Shown one piece after another: positions 42,481-50,394 of a stretch of DNA of 64,000 nucleotides; the stretch's first letter is position 1, and each line of letters opens with the position of its first letter. The stretch lies in assembly GCA_027066365.1 (NCBI GenBank), contig JAMONV010000018.1:62001-126000 (forward strand), given 5' to 3'. Below the pieces are notes generated by a model. The model was given only the letters and a program-made list of their open reading frames with translations, searched no databases and was not told the origin of the DNA. The DNA comes from Flavobacteriales bacterium (GTDB lineage Bacteria; Bacteroidota; Bacteroidia; Flavobacteriales; Flavobacteriaceae). Made by a program: the position numbers and the translations under genes.

Positions 42481-43686
42481 TCATTTTTTTTGCGCTGAAA
42501 ATTCGTTTATGATTTTTTCAAGTTCGTTTTTCAAATCGTCTCTGAAACCGATAAATGTTTTGACGATTTTTCCTTCGGGGGAAATGACGTATATCGTAGG
42601 ATAACCGCTTACTTTGTATGTGTCCGCTACGATTTTGGCGTTGACAATGACGGGATAACGGATTTTCTTTTTAGCTAAAAAAGGTTTCAGTTTTTCGGGG
42701 CGATCGAAGGGATTCACGCCGATGATGACGACGTTCCGGTCTTTATATTTGTCGTATAAATCTTGCATTTCGGGCATGGCTAGCAGGCAAGGATAGCAGG
42801 AACTGTAGAAAAAATCGAGAATAACCAGTTGGCCGCGAAAGTCTTTCAAGCTTAAAGTATCGCCATTGAGCGATAAGGCTTTCCATGGTGGTGCCGTTTG
42901 ACCGCCGGGTAATAATTCGGGTCGTTTTCGGGGTTTGTAGTGTTTAAAGACCGTTTGCGGCGGGAATGATTCGGGCGAAAATACGGAATCGGAGGGTATT
43001 TTATCAAAATCGTATTTAATTATTTGTTTAATTGTAACTTGATACATGGTATCGGAGCCAAGATAAATGCCGTAACTTCTTTTGTATTTCCGTAGAAAGC
43101 GAGTTTCGGGGTTTATCCACAAAAAGAGCGAGTCGCTAATCAGGCCGTTTTTTAAATCTTTTTTGCCGGGTTTGCCGGTTATCAGGAAGCGTTTGAATTT
43201 TTTTCCGTTCATTCTTGCGGGCCTGAGCCGAAAATACCGATATTTGCCGGTGGTATCTTGAGGCGGAAAGGGGTATTGTTCCGTGTCGACATAGGGTAAC
43301 CTAATCCTGTGACTTATTTTCAGGTACATCAATAATGCGGAATCTTTTGTGACGGAATAATAGGTCGCCGTATCGTTTTTATAGCGAATAATGAGTTTTT
43401 GTCCATTATACAATTTTTCTTCAATCAAGGTGTCATTTTGATAGCTGTATTGATGAAAATAATAACCGAAAATGCTGTCATCCGTTTTTTTGAAATAAAT
43501 TTTCAGGTGTTGCGTGATTGTGTCCGTTTTGGTCATGTATTTCATTTGATTAAGCACTTCGATATAGCCAAACCGGACATCCGAAGCTTTTTGCCGGGCT
43601 TGTTCGACTAATTCGGGGATGGGATTGTTTTGCGCTTGTAGTGAAAAAAAAGTAATGAATAAAAAAATCAGTGAATTTTTTTTCAT
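42481..43686 (-). CDS. TlpA-like periplasmic thioredoxin-fold protein with N-terminal domain
   Basis: A 401-aa exported protein (signal 'KNSLIFLFITFFSLQAQ'). Residues about 25-245 form a beta-rich domain of unknown family, probably LolA/outer-membrane-carrier-like, as often fused to TlpA in Bacteroidota (uncertain). Residues 260-395 are a TlpA/ResA thioredoxin domain with active site 'FFYSSCYPCLLAMPEMQ' (CxxC with YP) and cis-Pro loop 'SGYPTIYVI'. It probably reduces or exchanges disulfides in the periplasm, for instance in cytochrome c maturation. Divergent from the solenoid gene across a 102-base region with a tandem repeat. Confidence 0.85.
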   Translation of the reverse strand: MKKNSLIFLFITFFSLQAQNNPIPELVEQARQKASDVRFGYIEVLNQMKYMTKTDTITQHLKIYFKKTDDSIFGYYFHQYSYQNDTLIEEKLYNGQKLIIRYKNDTATYYSVTKDSALLMYLKISHRIRLPYVDTEQYPFPPQDTTGKYRYFRLRPARMNGKKFKRFLITGKPGKKDLKNGLISDSLFLWINPETRFLRKYKRSYGIYLGSDTMYQVTIKQIIKYDFDKIPSDSVFSPESFPPQTVFKHYKPRKRPELLPGGQTAPPWKALSLNGDTLSLKDFRGQLVILDFFYSSCYPCLLAMPEMQDLYDKYKDRNVVIIGVNPFDRPEKLKPFLAKKKIRYPVIVNAKIVADTYKVSGYPTIYVISPEGKIVKTFIGFRDDLKNELEKIINEFSAQKK

Positions 43687-43715
43687 GGAAAAAATTTTTT
43701 GTAAATTTAAAAAAT

Positions 43716-43743
43716 CTTGTTACAATTTACTTGTTACAATTTG
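43716..43743 (+). repeat. Two tandem 14-bp units in a divergent promoter region
   Basis: CTTGTTACAATTTA followed directly by CTTGTTACAATTTG, differing only at the last base. The repeat lies between the TlpA-like gene (minus) and the solenoid gene (plus), and could be a paired binding site or a duplicated promoter part. Confidence 0.55.
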
Positions 43744-43788
43744 CATGAAAAGGCATAATTTTTGATATGAAAATTTAAAATAATCATT

Positions 43789-45282
43789 ATGAAAAGAACG
43801 GTTTTTTTAGTCTTCATGTCATTGGCGAATGTTGTTTCAGTTAGTGCTCAAGCGGGATTTAATTATAAATTTTTACTGACCGATAATGGAAATCCACTTT
43901 CCGGTGCCAGTGTGAACATTCGGTTTACGGTAAAGGATTCGTCTTCCACGGTTATTTGGCAGGAGGAACATACGGGCGTATCGACGGATGCCAACGGGAT
44001 TGGCAGGGTTTATTTTGGAGAAGGAAGTCGTTTGGGCGGAACGGCGGCTTACTTCGATGAGATTGATTGGAGCAATCCTTATTCCGTGCAGGTGGAAATC
44101 GATTCGGGAAGCGGATATCAGGTTTATTCCGATGAAGTTTTGCGATATGTTCCCAAAGCCAAATTTGCGCTTCACGGCGATTTTAACGGGTTGATGAACA
44201 AACCGGTGGTTTTTTATGTGTCGGGTACAACGGATTATCCCTCGGCAATCACGGATCCTATTTATCATGAAGGACATTTGGCTTTGGGATATAATACGAC
44301 CGATGATAATTCTACCTTATATATTTTTAATAATGAACCGGGTTATGGCAAAGCGATTAAAACCATGATTCAAGTAACGGATAATGCGGATAAAAAAGCG
44401 ATAAATAACACTATAACCGGGAGTGGAGACGGGTATTTGACGGGTATAGGAACTTATATTACGGCTAATGGAAGCGGAACGCATGCCGGCATTCGAAATC
44501 AAATCAGTGATGACGGTAGCGGAACGCGTATCGGAGTGGTTAATATTTTAGGTGGTTCCGGAACGGGTTTTCAAACGGGAGAATATACTGAAATCAGCAA
44601 TAGCGGCAATAGCTATCATTACGGGAATTATGTTATATTGAGCGGGAACGGCACGGGTTGGCATATCGGTTATGTGAGTTATATTTTGGGAGACGGAGGG
44701 GGCACACATATAGGCACATACAATGCCATTATTTCAAACGGTGACGGTGATCACTACGGTGTATGGAATGAAATGCATGCGGAGGGTAACGGAGAGATTT
44801 TCGGCTCATTCAATAATGTGTTGGGAAACGGAAGCGGAAATAAATATGGTGTATTTGCCCGGGTGGATTCTTCGTCGGGAGGGACGCATTATGCCATTTT
44901 CGGCGAAGCAATCAAAACGGGAAGCTATGCCGGTTATTTTAACGGCGATGTCAAAATCAGCAGGCGATTAAAAAGCAATGATTCGGGCGATGCCGATATG
45001 AAAGCTTATATATACGGCGATATAACTTCCGCCGGAACGGTCAATGCCAACGGAAGCTCTGCCGGTTTTGTCGTAAGCAAAACGGGAACGGGGGAATATG
45101 AAGTTATATTTGATAATAGTCCCGGTGACGCAACGGCTTATATTGTTCTTGTGAGCATTACAGGTTCTTCGGCTTATGTAGCACGCGTGACAAAACAATC
45201 CGACAGGTTTACGATACATTTGATTGGTGACGGCGGGTTGTCCGTCGACGATAGTTTTTCTTTTGTGGTATATAAAAAATAA
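43789..45282 (+). CDS. Secreted beta-solenoid repeat protein
   Basis: A 497-aa protein with signal peptide 'TVFLVFMSLANVVSVSAQ'. Residues 20-135 form a beta-sandwich-like domain ('FNYKFLLTDNGNPLSGASV'). Residues about 205-380 hold some 11 repeats of 15-16 residues with pattern 'GSGTHxGxxNxIxxN' ('GSGTHAGIRNQISDD', 'GGGTHIGTYNAIISN', 'GDGDHYGVWNEMHAE'), regular enough to predict a beta-solenoid. A C-terminal 'GDVKISRRLKSND' segment and a small beta domain ending 'SFSFVVYKK' follow. It resembles tail-fibre-like or collagen-like surface fibres. It has no T9SS sorting domain itself, but the next gene, 5 bases downstream, does. Confidence 0.72.
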   Translation: MKRTVFLVFMSLANVVSVSAQAGFNYKFLLTDNGNPLSGASVNIRFTVKDSSSTVIWQEEHTGVSTDANGIGRVYFGEGSRLGGTAAYFDEIDWSNPYSVQVEIDSGSGYQVYSDEVLRYVPKAKFALHGDFNGLMNKPVVFYVSGTTDYPSAITDPIYHEGHLALGYNTTDDNSTLYIFNNEPGYGKAIKTMIQVTDNADKKAINNTITGSGDGYLTGIGTYITANGSGTHAGIRNQISDDGSGTRIGVVNILGGSGTGFQTGEYTEISNSGNSYHYGNYVILSGNGTGWHIGYVSYILGDGGGTHIGTYNAIISNGDGDHYGVWNEMHAEGNGEIFGSFNNVLGNGSGNKYGVFARVDSSSGGTHYAIFGEAIKTGSYAGYFNGDVKISRRLKSNDSGDADMKAYIYGDITSAGTVNANGSSAGFVVSKTGTGEYEVIFDNSPGDATAYIVLVSITGSSAYVARVTKQSDRFTIHLIGDGGLSVDDSFSFVVYKK

Positions 45283-45287
45283 GCGGA

Positions 45288-45773
45288 ATGAAAAAAATAT
45301 CGAGTTGTTTATTGGTGATTTTTTGGATTGCCGGATTAACGGGCCAGCCCGAAATGAGAAAAGTTTCGTGGGCGCCCGAAGGTAAGGCCGTTGAACAGGG
45401 AACGAAGAAGCTGGTTTATTCATTGGGTGAAGTCTTTGTGGATGAAGTGGACGTTATGCCCGAACATTTGTCCGAAGGTTTTATTGGGCCGGATTTGCTT
45501 AATTTTTTGGGTTTGACGGATTATAAACCACTCGAAGGCGTTGAAATTTTTCCCAATCCCGTTTCCGATTTTCTCACCATTCGATTTCCAGAGCAAGGCC
45601 GTTATGAAGTGTATTTGTATGATTTGACGGGGAAAGCGGTTTTTATTGACGAAGCGAATGATGAGCGGGTATTTCGATTACACATGAAAAATTATCTCAA
45701 CGGATTGTATTTATTAGTGATTGTGGACCGGGAGAAACAGGCCTATTTTTCGACCAAAATCAAGAAGATTTGA
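45288..45773 (+). CDS. Short T9SS type A sorting-domain protein
   Basis: A 161-aa protein with signal peptide 'ISSCLLVIFWIAGLTG', then a short domain containing 'KKLVYSLGEVFVDEV' (the SIGEVxV-like strand seen in many small Bacteroidota T9SS proteins). A full sorting domain follows: 'GVEIFPNPVSDFLTIRFPEQ', 'LYDLTGKAVF', 'LNGLYLLVIVD'. It is almost only signal plus sorting domain. It starts 5 bases after the solenoid gene and must be co-translated with it. It may anchor or chaperone the solenoid protein at the surface (inference). Confidence 0.8.
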   Translation: MKKISSCLLVIFWIAGLTGQPEMRKVSWAPEGKAVEQGTKKLVYSLGEVFVDEVDVMPEHLSEGFIGPDLLNFLGLTDYKPLEGVEIFPNPVSDFLTIRFPEQGRYEVYLYDLTGKAVFIDEANDERVFRLHMKNYLNGLYLLVIVDREKQAYFSTKIKKI

Positions 45774-45782
45774 AGGCGTGAA

Positions 45783-46409
45783 TTATCGAACGATAGGGGT
45801 GTCTTTATAGAATCCCATCTCGATGATGTATTGATAGACTTCATGAGGAAGTAGAGGTCTGACGTTTTTTCCGGCTTTCAAATCGTTCCGGATCTGCGAA
45901 GCGGAAATTTCTACAACGGGGGCTTGTTCAAAAAATATAACCGAAGGATGAACGAGTAAATCCGAAGAACCGCCGTATCTCCGGGGATAGACGAAAATTC
46001 GGTAGTCCGACAGGATTTGTTCAAAATTTTTCCATTTCGGCAATGAAATCAAAGCATCTTGTCCCATAAGCAGGATAAAACGGCGATTGGGATAATCTTC
46101 TTTGAGTTTTTCCAATGTTACGATAGTGAAATTGGGCTTGGGTAAATCGAATTCCACGGTGGACACTTTAAATTTGGAATAGGGTTCTGTGGCTAAACGG
46201 GCCATATAAAGCCGATGATAATCCGGCAAAAGATTACTCTGTTTTTTGAGGGGATTTTGCGGTGTGACGACGAACCATATTTCGTCCAATCCCGCGTGTT
46301 CCGTGAAATAATTGGCCAGGATCAAATGGCCGGTATGAACAGGATTAAAACTACCGAAAAACAATCCCGTTTTTTTATTCTTGTTCGATAAAATTTTTGA
46401 CGATTTCAT
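45783..46409 (-). CDS. nadD: Nicotinate-nucleotide adenylyltransferase
   Basis: A 208-aa enzyme making deamido-NAD from nicotinate mononucleotide and ATP. Nucleotidyltransferase signature 'GLFFGSFNPVHTGHLILANY' with the HxGH-type motif, 'VVTPQNPLKKQSNLLPDYHR', 'FILLMGQDALISLPKWKNF' and the C-terminal 'VEISASQIRNDLKAGKNVR' (SxTxxR-like). The ATG at 46409 is the only one close to the fold and overlaps gmk by 35 bases; the first 14 residues are an extra Lys/Asn-rich tail. It is the last gene of the M42-gmk-nadD operon. Confidence 0.94.
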   Translation of the reverse strand: MKSSKILSNKNKKTGLFFGSFNPVHTGHLILANYFTEHAGLDEIWFVVTPQNPLKKQSNLLPDYHRLYMARLATEPYSKFKVSTVEFDLPKPNFTIVTLEKLKEDYPNRRFILLMGQDALISLPKWKNFEQILSDYRIFVYPRRYGGSSDLLVHPSVIFFEQAPVVEISASQIRNDLKAGKNVRPLLPHEVYQYIIEMGFYKDTPIVR

Positions 46410-46956
46410 AGGCCGTTTCGATGCTCTTGTTGAGTTGATCATTCATCAAAATCCGGTCGAAATAGGGACTGAAATCCGTTTCTTCCCGGGCTTTCTGCAG
46501 TCGCATTTGAATTTTTTCTTCCGGTTCCGTATTGCGGTGCCGCAGGCGTTTTTCCAATTCTTCCATTGAAGGAACGGCTACGAAGATCGAAAGGGTTTTT
46601 TGGGGGAACATGCGTTTAACATTTATTCCGCCTTTGACGTCAATGTCGAAAATGACGTTTTTTCCTTTTTTCAATAAGCGTTGCACTTCCGATTTCAATG
46701 TGCCGTAGAAATGACCGGGATAAACTTCTTCCCATTCCACGAAAGCGTTTTCGTCGATTTTTCGACGAAATTCTTCGGGAGAAATGAAATAATAATGTTT
46801 TCCGTGTATTTCGTTGGGGCGTTTGGGTCTTGAAGTGGCCGACACGGAAAACGCCAAATTCAGTTCGGGATGTTTGATGAGCTCATTCACAATGGTGGTT
46901 TTGCCACTGGCCGAAGGAGCGGAAAAAACGATGAGTTTTCCGTCTTTTTCTTTCAT
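46375..46956 (-). CDS. gmk: Guanylate kinase
   Basis: A 193-aa enzyme phosphorylating GMP to GDP with ATP. P-loop 'VFSAPSASGKTTIVNELI', GMP-binding residues in 'SVSATSRPKRPNEIHGKHY' and 'VEWEEVYPGHFYGT', then 'VIFDIDVKGGINVKRMFPQ' and 'LRHRNTEPEEKIQMRLQKA' (lid). Length and motifs are standard. It starts 4 bases after the M42 peptidase stop, so both are co-transcribed. A gmk-nadD pair is common in Bacteroidota. Confidence 0.96.
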   Translation of the reverse strand: MKEKDGKLIVFSAPSASGKTTIVNELIKHPELNLAFSVSATSRPKRPNEIHGKHYYFISPEEFRRKIDENAFVEWEEVYPGHFYGTLKSEVQRLLKKGKNVIFDIDVKGGINVKRMFPQKTLSIFVAVPSMEELEKRLRHRNTEPEEKIQMRLQKAREETDFSPYFDRILMNDQLNKSIETAYEIVKNFIEQE

Positions 46957-46960
46957 GTGC

Positions 46961-48046
46961 TTAATTGAAATAGGAAAGATTGATTTTGTCGGGTTGTATT
47001 TCGGTAAGCGTATAATACATTAGTCGAATCAGGTTTTCCACGTCGTCTTTATGGACGGTTTCCACGGTGGTGTGCATATATCGCAGCGGTAGGGAAATCA
47101 GGGCGGAAGGCACGCCGCCGTTGGAGTAGGCAAAAGCGTCGGTATCGGTTCCCGTACTTCGTGATGAGGCTAGTCTTTGGAAAGGAATTTCGTGTTTTTT
47201 GGCGGTGTCGATAATCAAATCCCGTACTTTGTGATGAATGGCCGGCGCATAGGAGACCACGGGCCCTTTCCCGATTTGAATTTCACCTTCTTTTTTCTTA
47301 TCGATCATGGGAGTGGTGGTGTCGTGGCATACGTCGGTAACGATGACCAAATCGGGGCGAATGGTTTCGGTAATCATCTGGGCGCCGCGCAAACCGATTT
47401 CTTCCTGAACGGAATTGGTGACATACAAACCGAACGGTAACTTTACTTTGTTTTTGCGAAGCAAGCGTAATGTTTCGGCAATCATAAATCCGCCCATACG
47501 GTTGTCTAAAGCGCGTCCTACGTAGCGTGTTTTGTTCATGATGAAAAATTCGTCGGGGTATGTGATTACACTTCCGACATGAACGCCGAGTTTTTCCACC
47601 TCTTTTTTATCTTTGGCACCGATATCGATAAAAATATTGTCCGGTTTTGGACATTCTTCCTTGCCTTTAAGCCGTGTGTGAATGGCCGGCCAGCCGAAAA
47701 TACCTTCCACGATGCCGTTTTCGGTGTGGATGAACACTTTTTTGGACGGCGCGATTTGATGGTCGGAGCCGCCATTGCGAATTACGTAAATCAAGCCGTT
47801 ATCGGAAATATAATTGACATACCAGGAAATTTCGTCGGCATGGGCTTCGATGACCACTTTGAAACCGGCGCCGGGATTAACTACTGCTACGGCGGTTCCG
47901 TAGGAATCGGTAATGAATTCGTCGGCATAGGGCTTGAGATAATCGATCCATAATTTTTGTCCGGTATATTCATAGCCTGTGGGTGCGGCATTGTTGATGT
48001 ATTTTCGCAGAAATTCCAAGGATTTTTTGTTGATGATTTTTTTCAT
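46961..48046 (-). CDS. M42-family metallopeptidase
   Basis: A 361-aa aminopeptidase of family M42 (glutamyl aminopeptidase / former endoglucanase-M type), which forms large tetrahedral cytoplasmic particles. Metal ligands are visible: His in 'VIEAHADEISWYV', bridging Asp in 'RALDNRMGG', catalytic Glu pair in 'NSVQEEIGLRGAQ', Asp in 'VTDVCHDTT', and a final His in 'MHTTVETVHKDD'. It trims peptides from the N-terminus. First gene of an operon with gmk and nadD, behind a good promoter. Confidence 0.92.
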   Translation of the reverse strand: MKKIINKKSLEFLRKYINNAAPTGYEYTGQKLWIDYLKPYADEFITDSYGTAVAVVNPGAGFKVVIEAHADEISWYVNYISDNGLIYVIRNGGSDHQIAPSKKVFIHTENGIVEGIFGWPAIHTRLKGKEECPKPDNIFIDIGAKDKKEVEKLGVHVGSVITYPDEFFIMNKTRYVGRALDNRMGGFMIAETLRLLRKNKVKLPFGLYVTNSVQEEIGLRGAQMITETIRPDLVIVTDVCHDTTTPMIDKKKEGEIQIGKGPVVSYAPAIHHKVRDLIIDTAKKHEIPFQRLASSRSTGTDTDAFAYSNGGVPSALISLPLRYMHTTVETVHKDDVENLIRLMYYTLTEIQPDKINLSYFN

Positions 48047-48065
48047 ATTCGATGTTTTGAGGATT

Positions 48066-48097
48066 CAAATTTAAGTTAATTTGTATGTTTGCGCAAG
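48066..48097 (-). promoter_or_regulatory. Promoter for the M42-gmk-nadD operon
   Basis: Minus strand: CTTG, 20-nt spacer, TAAATTTG (exact -7). Leader about 15 nt. Confidence 0.65.
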
Positions 48098-48125
48098 CAT
48101 CAAGTGGAGCTTTTTGTTTTTGGTT

Positions 48126-48611
48126 TTATTTGGAAAATTGTAGACGCTGCCAAAATGTCAATAAATTTTCCGTTAATTGTTCCCGGGATTCTACTTGGAG
48201 CATGAGGTCGTAAAATTCGGGTAGTGAATCGGTGATGCCGATTCGAAAGCGGCTTTTAACGTATGAGGATAGGAGTTGTTCGTGGAGGTTGGAGAGTTTG
48301 GTAAGATCAATAAAAATATCATAGGGTTGATCGAGGATTTTTTTAAGATTTTCGTCTTTGATTTGACCGAAAAATCCGAAAGATTTTTCTGTGACGGAAG
48401 TAAAATCGGGATTTTTGGGGACTTTTTCAAAAATAAGGGTCCGGATGTTCAAAACCGGAATTTGAAGCGGCTTGGCAAGCCGGTCGAGGAAGGGTTTATC
48501 GACGGGGAAATCCGGGTTGAAAAGAACAAGCATTTTATTAGACGGGTTGCCGGGTCGATTTTTTTCGAGGTTTCGCCGGATGCGTTTGATGACGATTTTT
48601 TTCCAAATCAT
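48126..48611 (-). CDS. Conserved hypothetical protein, DUF6913-like
   Basis: A 161-aa cytoplasmic-looking protein with a basic start (IWKKIVIKRIRRNLEK) and an alpha/beta body ('KMLVLFNPDFPVDKPFLDRL', 'FGFFGQIKDENLKKIL', 'YDIFIDLTKLSNLHEQLLSS', 'RFRIGI'). It matches what I recall of a small Flavobacteriia family named DUF6913; function unknown. Start ATG at 48611 overlaps the BtpA-like stop as ATGA, so translation is coupled and a functional link is plausible. Confidence 0.65.
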   Translation of the reverse strand: MIWKKIVIKRIRRNLEKNRPGNPSNKMLVLFNPDFPVDKPFLDRLAKPLQIPVLNIRTLIFEKVPKNPDFTSVTEKSFGFFGQIKDENLKKILDQPYDIFIDLTKLSNLHEQLLSSYVKSRFRIGITDSLPEFYDLMLQVESREQLTENLLTFWQRLQFSK

Positions 48612-49429
48612 AGATTCCGTTTCGTTAGTTCGTTCCAAAGTTTTCTCCAAGCATTTAATTTTTCGGGGTCTAATTCATTATACCATCGGCCGTTGATTTT
48701 AAAATCGGATCCTACGATGAATCCGTCGGCTAGGGAGAAGAAGTTTCCGATGTTATCCAAATTTATTCCGGATCCAAGTAAAACAGGAAGGCGGGTATGG
48801 TTATTTACGGCTTTTATTTCGTCGATGCGTGGGGCTTTCCCGGTTTCTGTTCCGGTGATGATGAGTCCGTCGGAAAGGAAAAATTCGGCGGCGAGGGCAT
48901 GTTGCGTGATATCCGTATCGGCGGAAATGGCGTGGGCGCTGTGTTTTTTTTTGATGTCCGTAAACACGGCGATATGTTCCGCTTGGATTTGTTTGCGGTA
49001 GCGCAGTAGATTGCCAGCGTTTGCTTCGATATATCCTTCGTCGGCGAGATGACCGAATACGAAACCTTCGGCACGAATGAAATCCAAGCCGGCGGCGAGG
49101 GCAACGGCAAGAGCTTGTTTGTTGGCGGCGGCAAGGATTTGAATACCTGTGATCAATCCGGTTTTTTGCTTGATTTCGTGTCCGATTACGGCCAAGGCGG
49201 CGGTAATTTCAGGTCCCGGCGAATATTTGACATAAGGCCGGTCGTGCATATTCTCAATCATAACGGCTTGAAGTCCTGCATCCGCGTAGCGTTTAGCTTC
49301 CTCGGTGGCTTTTTGTAGGACATGATTGAAATTTCCTTCATATCGGGGTGTTCCCGGCAATGCGCGCACATGGATCATGGCGATAAGCGCCTTGGAACCA
49401 CCGAAAATGGAATAAAAACGATTTTTCAT
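48608..49429 (-). CDS. BtpA/SgcQ-family TIM-barrel protein
   Basis: A 273-aa protein of the BtpA family ('ALIAMIHVRALPGTPRYEG', 'GLQAVMIENMHDRPYVK', 'RAEGFVFGHLADEGYI', 'DGLIITGTETGKAP', 'VLLGSGINLDNIGNFF', 'ADGFIVGSDFKINGRWYN'), a TIM-barrel fold with a phosphate-binding-like end. BtpA was linked to photosystem I stability in cyanobacteria, while SgcQ homologues sit in sugar operons. Here it is divergent from a pseudouridine-degradation operon, so a role with sugar phosphates is plausible (inference). ATG at 49429 chosen; a TTG at 49477 would cover the divergent start. Confidence 0.85.
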   Translation of the reverse strand: MKNRFYSIFGGSKALIAMIHVRALPGTPRYEGNFNHVLQKATEEAKRYADAGLQAVMIENMHDRPYVKYSPGPEITAALAVIGHEIKQKTGLITGIQILAAANKQALAVALAAGLDFIRAEGFVFGHLADEGYIEANAGNLLRYRKQIQAEHIAVFTDIKKKHSAHAISADTDITQHALAAEFFLSDGLIITGTETGKAPRIDEIKAVNNHTRLPVLLGSGINLDNIGNFFSLADGFIVGSDFKINGRWYNELDPEKLNAWRKLWNELTKRNL

Positions 49430-49452
49430 TCGACCGGATTGGTAATTTTCGT

Positions 49453-49462
49453 GTAAATTTAC
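49453..49462. promoter_or_regulatory. 10-bp palindrome between btpA and psuK
   Basis: GTAAATTTAC, a perfect inverted repeat in the only 47 bases separating two divergent starts; possible shared operator or overlapping promoter element. Confidence 0.3.
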
Positions 49463-49476
49463 TGAAAATTTGTTCA

Positions 49477-50394
49477 ATGGAAATTAAGCAGGTCCCCGTA
49501 TGTGTTTTTGGCGCCGCCAATACCGATTTGGTGGGTTTTCCCGAAGGGCGCTTGGTTTTCAATGATAGTAATAAGGGTCAGATTCGAATGCTTCCGGGAG
49601 GCGTGGGTCGCAACATTGCGGAAAATTTGAGCCGGATGGCGCAAAAAGTATTCCTTGTCAGTGTTTTCGGCAAGGATTATTTTTATGAATTTATCAAGCG
49701 TCATTCCGAAAGCGTTGGAATCGATTTGTCGGATTCGTTGGTGTTGAACGGCTATTCGTCGGCGGTGTTTTCGGCGGTATTGAATCGTGGTAACGATTTG
49801 GCGGTGGCTATTGCCGATATGCGGATATATGACAATTTGACTCCGGATTTATTGGATACGGAATTGAAGGCTTTGGAACATTCGGAAGTGGTGGTGATGG
49901 AAACGAATTTTCCTTCGTCGGTGTTGGATTATTTGGTGAATTTGTATCCGCAAAAAAAATGGATTGCCGATACGGTTTCGGGGGATAAAGCCAAGCGTAT
50001 CGAAGCCGTGTATGACCGGTTGGAAATTTTGAAAACCAATTTGTTGGAAGCGGAAGTGCTTACGGGTATTTCCGCGCGGACGGGCGATTATAAGGATATG
50101 GTCAAATATTTTTTGGACGAAGGCGTTTCCAATGTTTTTATTACTTTGGGTAAGGAAGGTGTAATATACGGCAATAGCGACGGGATTGATTATCAGCCGC
50201 CGGTTCCGGCTAAAGTGTTGAATACGATAGGTGCGGGTGATGCTTTTTTGGCGGGTGTCACTTTCGGATTTTTGCAAGGATTTGATTTACATCGAATGGC
50301 GAAATTGGGATTACATGCGGCGGGCCTGACGGTGCAGAGCGAACGTGTGGTATCGGAGGAAATTTCGGCCGAAAAATTATTATCCGCCTTATGA
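49477..50394 (+). CDS. psuK: PfkB-family kinase, probable pseudouridine kinase
   Basis: A 305-aa ribokinase-fold enzyme. N-terminal 'VCVFGAANTDLVGFPEG' and 'LPGGVGRNIAENLSRM' (PfkB motif 1). C-terminal 'NTIGAGDAFLAGVTFGF' (motif 2, with catalytic Asp) and 'ILKTNLLEAEVLTG' are clear. Substrate is inferred from its 4-base ATGA overlap with psuG: it would phosphorylate pseudouridine at the 5' position, giving the substrate of PsuG. The kinase fold alone would not specify this. Confidence 0.87.
   Translation: MEIKQVPVCVFGAANTDLVGFPEGRLVFNDSNKGQIRMLPGGVGRNIAENLSRMAQKVFLVSVFGKDYFYEFIKRHSESVGIDLSDSLVLNGYSSAVFSAVLNRGNDLAVAIADMRIYDNLTPDLLDTELKALEHSEVVVMETNFPSSVLDYLVNLYPQKKWIADTVSGDKAKRIEAVYDRLEILKTNLLEAEVLTGISARTGDYKDMVKYFLDEGVSNVFITLGKEGVIYGNSDGIDYQPPVPAKVLNTIGAGDAFLAGVTFGFLQGFDLHRMAKLGLHAAGLTVQSERVVSEEISAEKLLSAL

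Noticed and set aside
44400-44930. Short regular repeats suggesting a CRISPR array
   Set aside because: The repeats are degenerate at DNA level and in frame as 15-16 residue protein repeats; no identical direct repeats with unique spacers were seen anywhere in the window.
48276-49001. 241-codon plus-strand open frame
   Set aside because: Antisense to the DUF6913-like and BtpA-like genes; composition is that of a complement frame.
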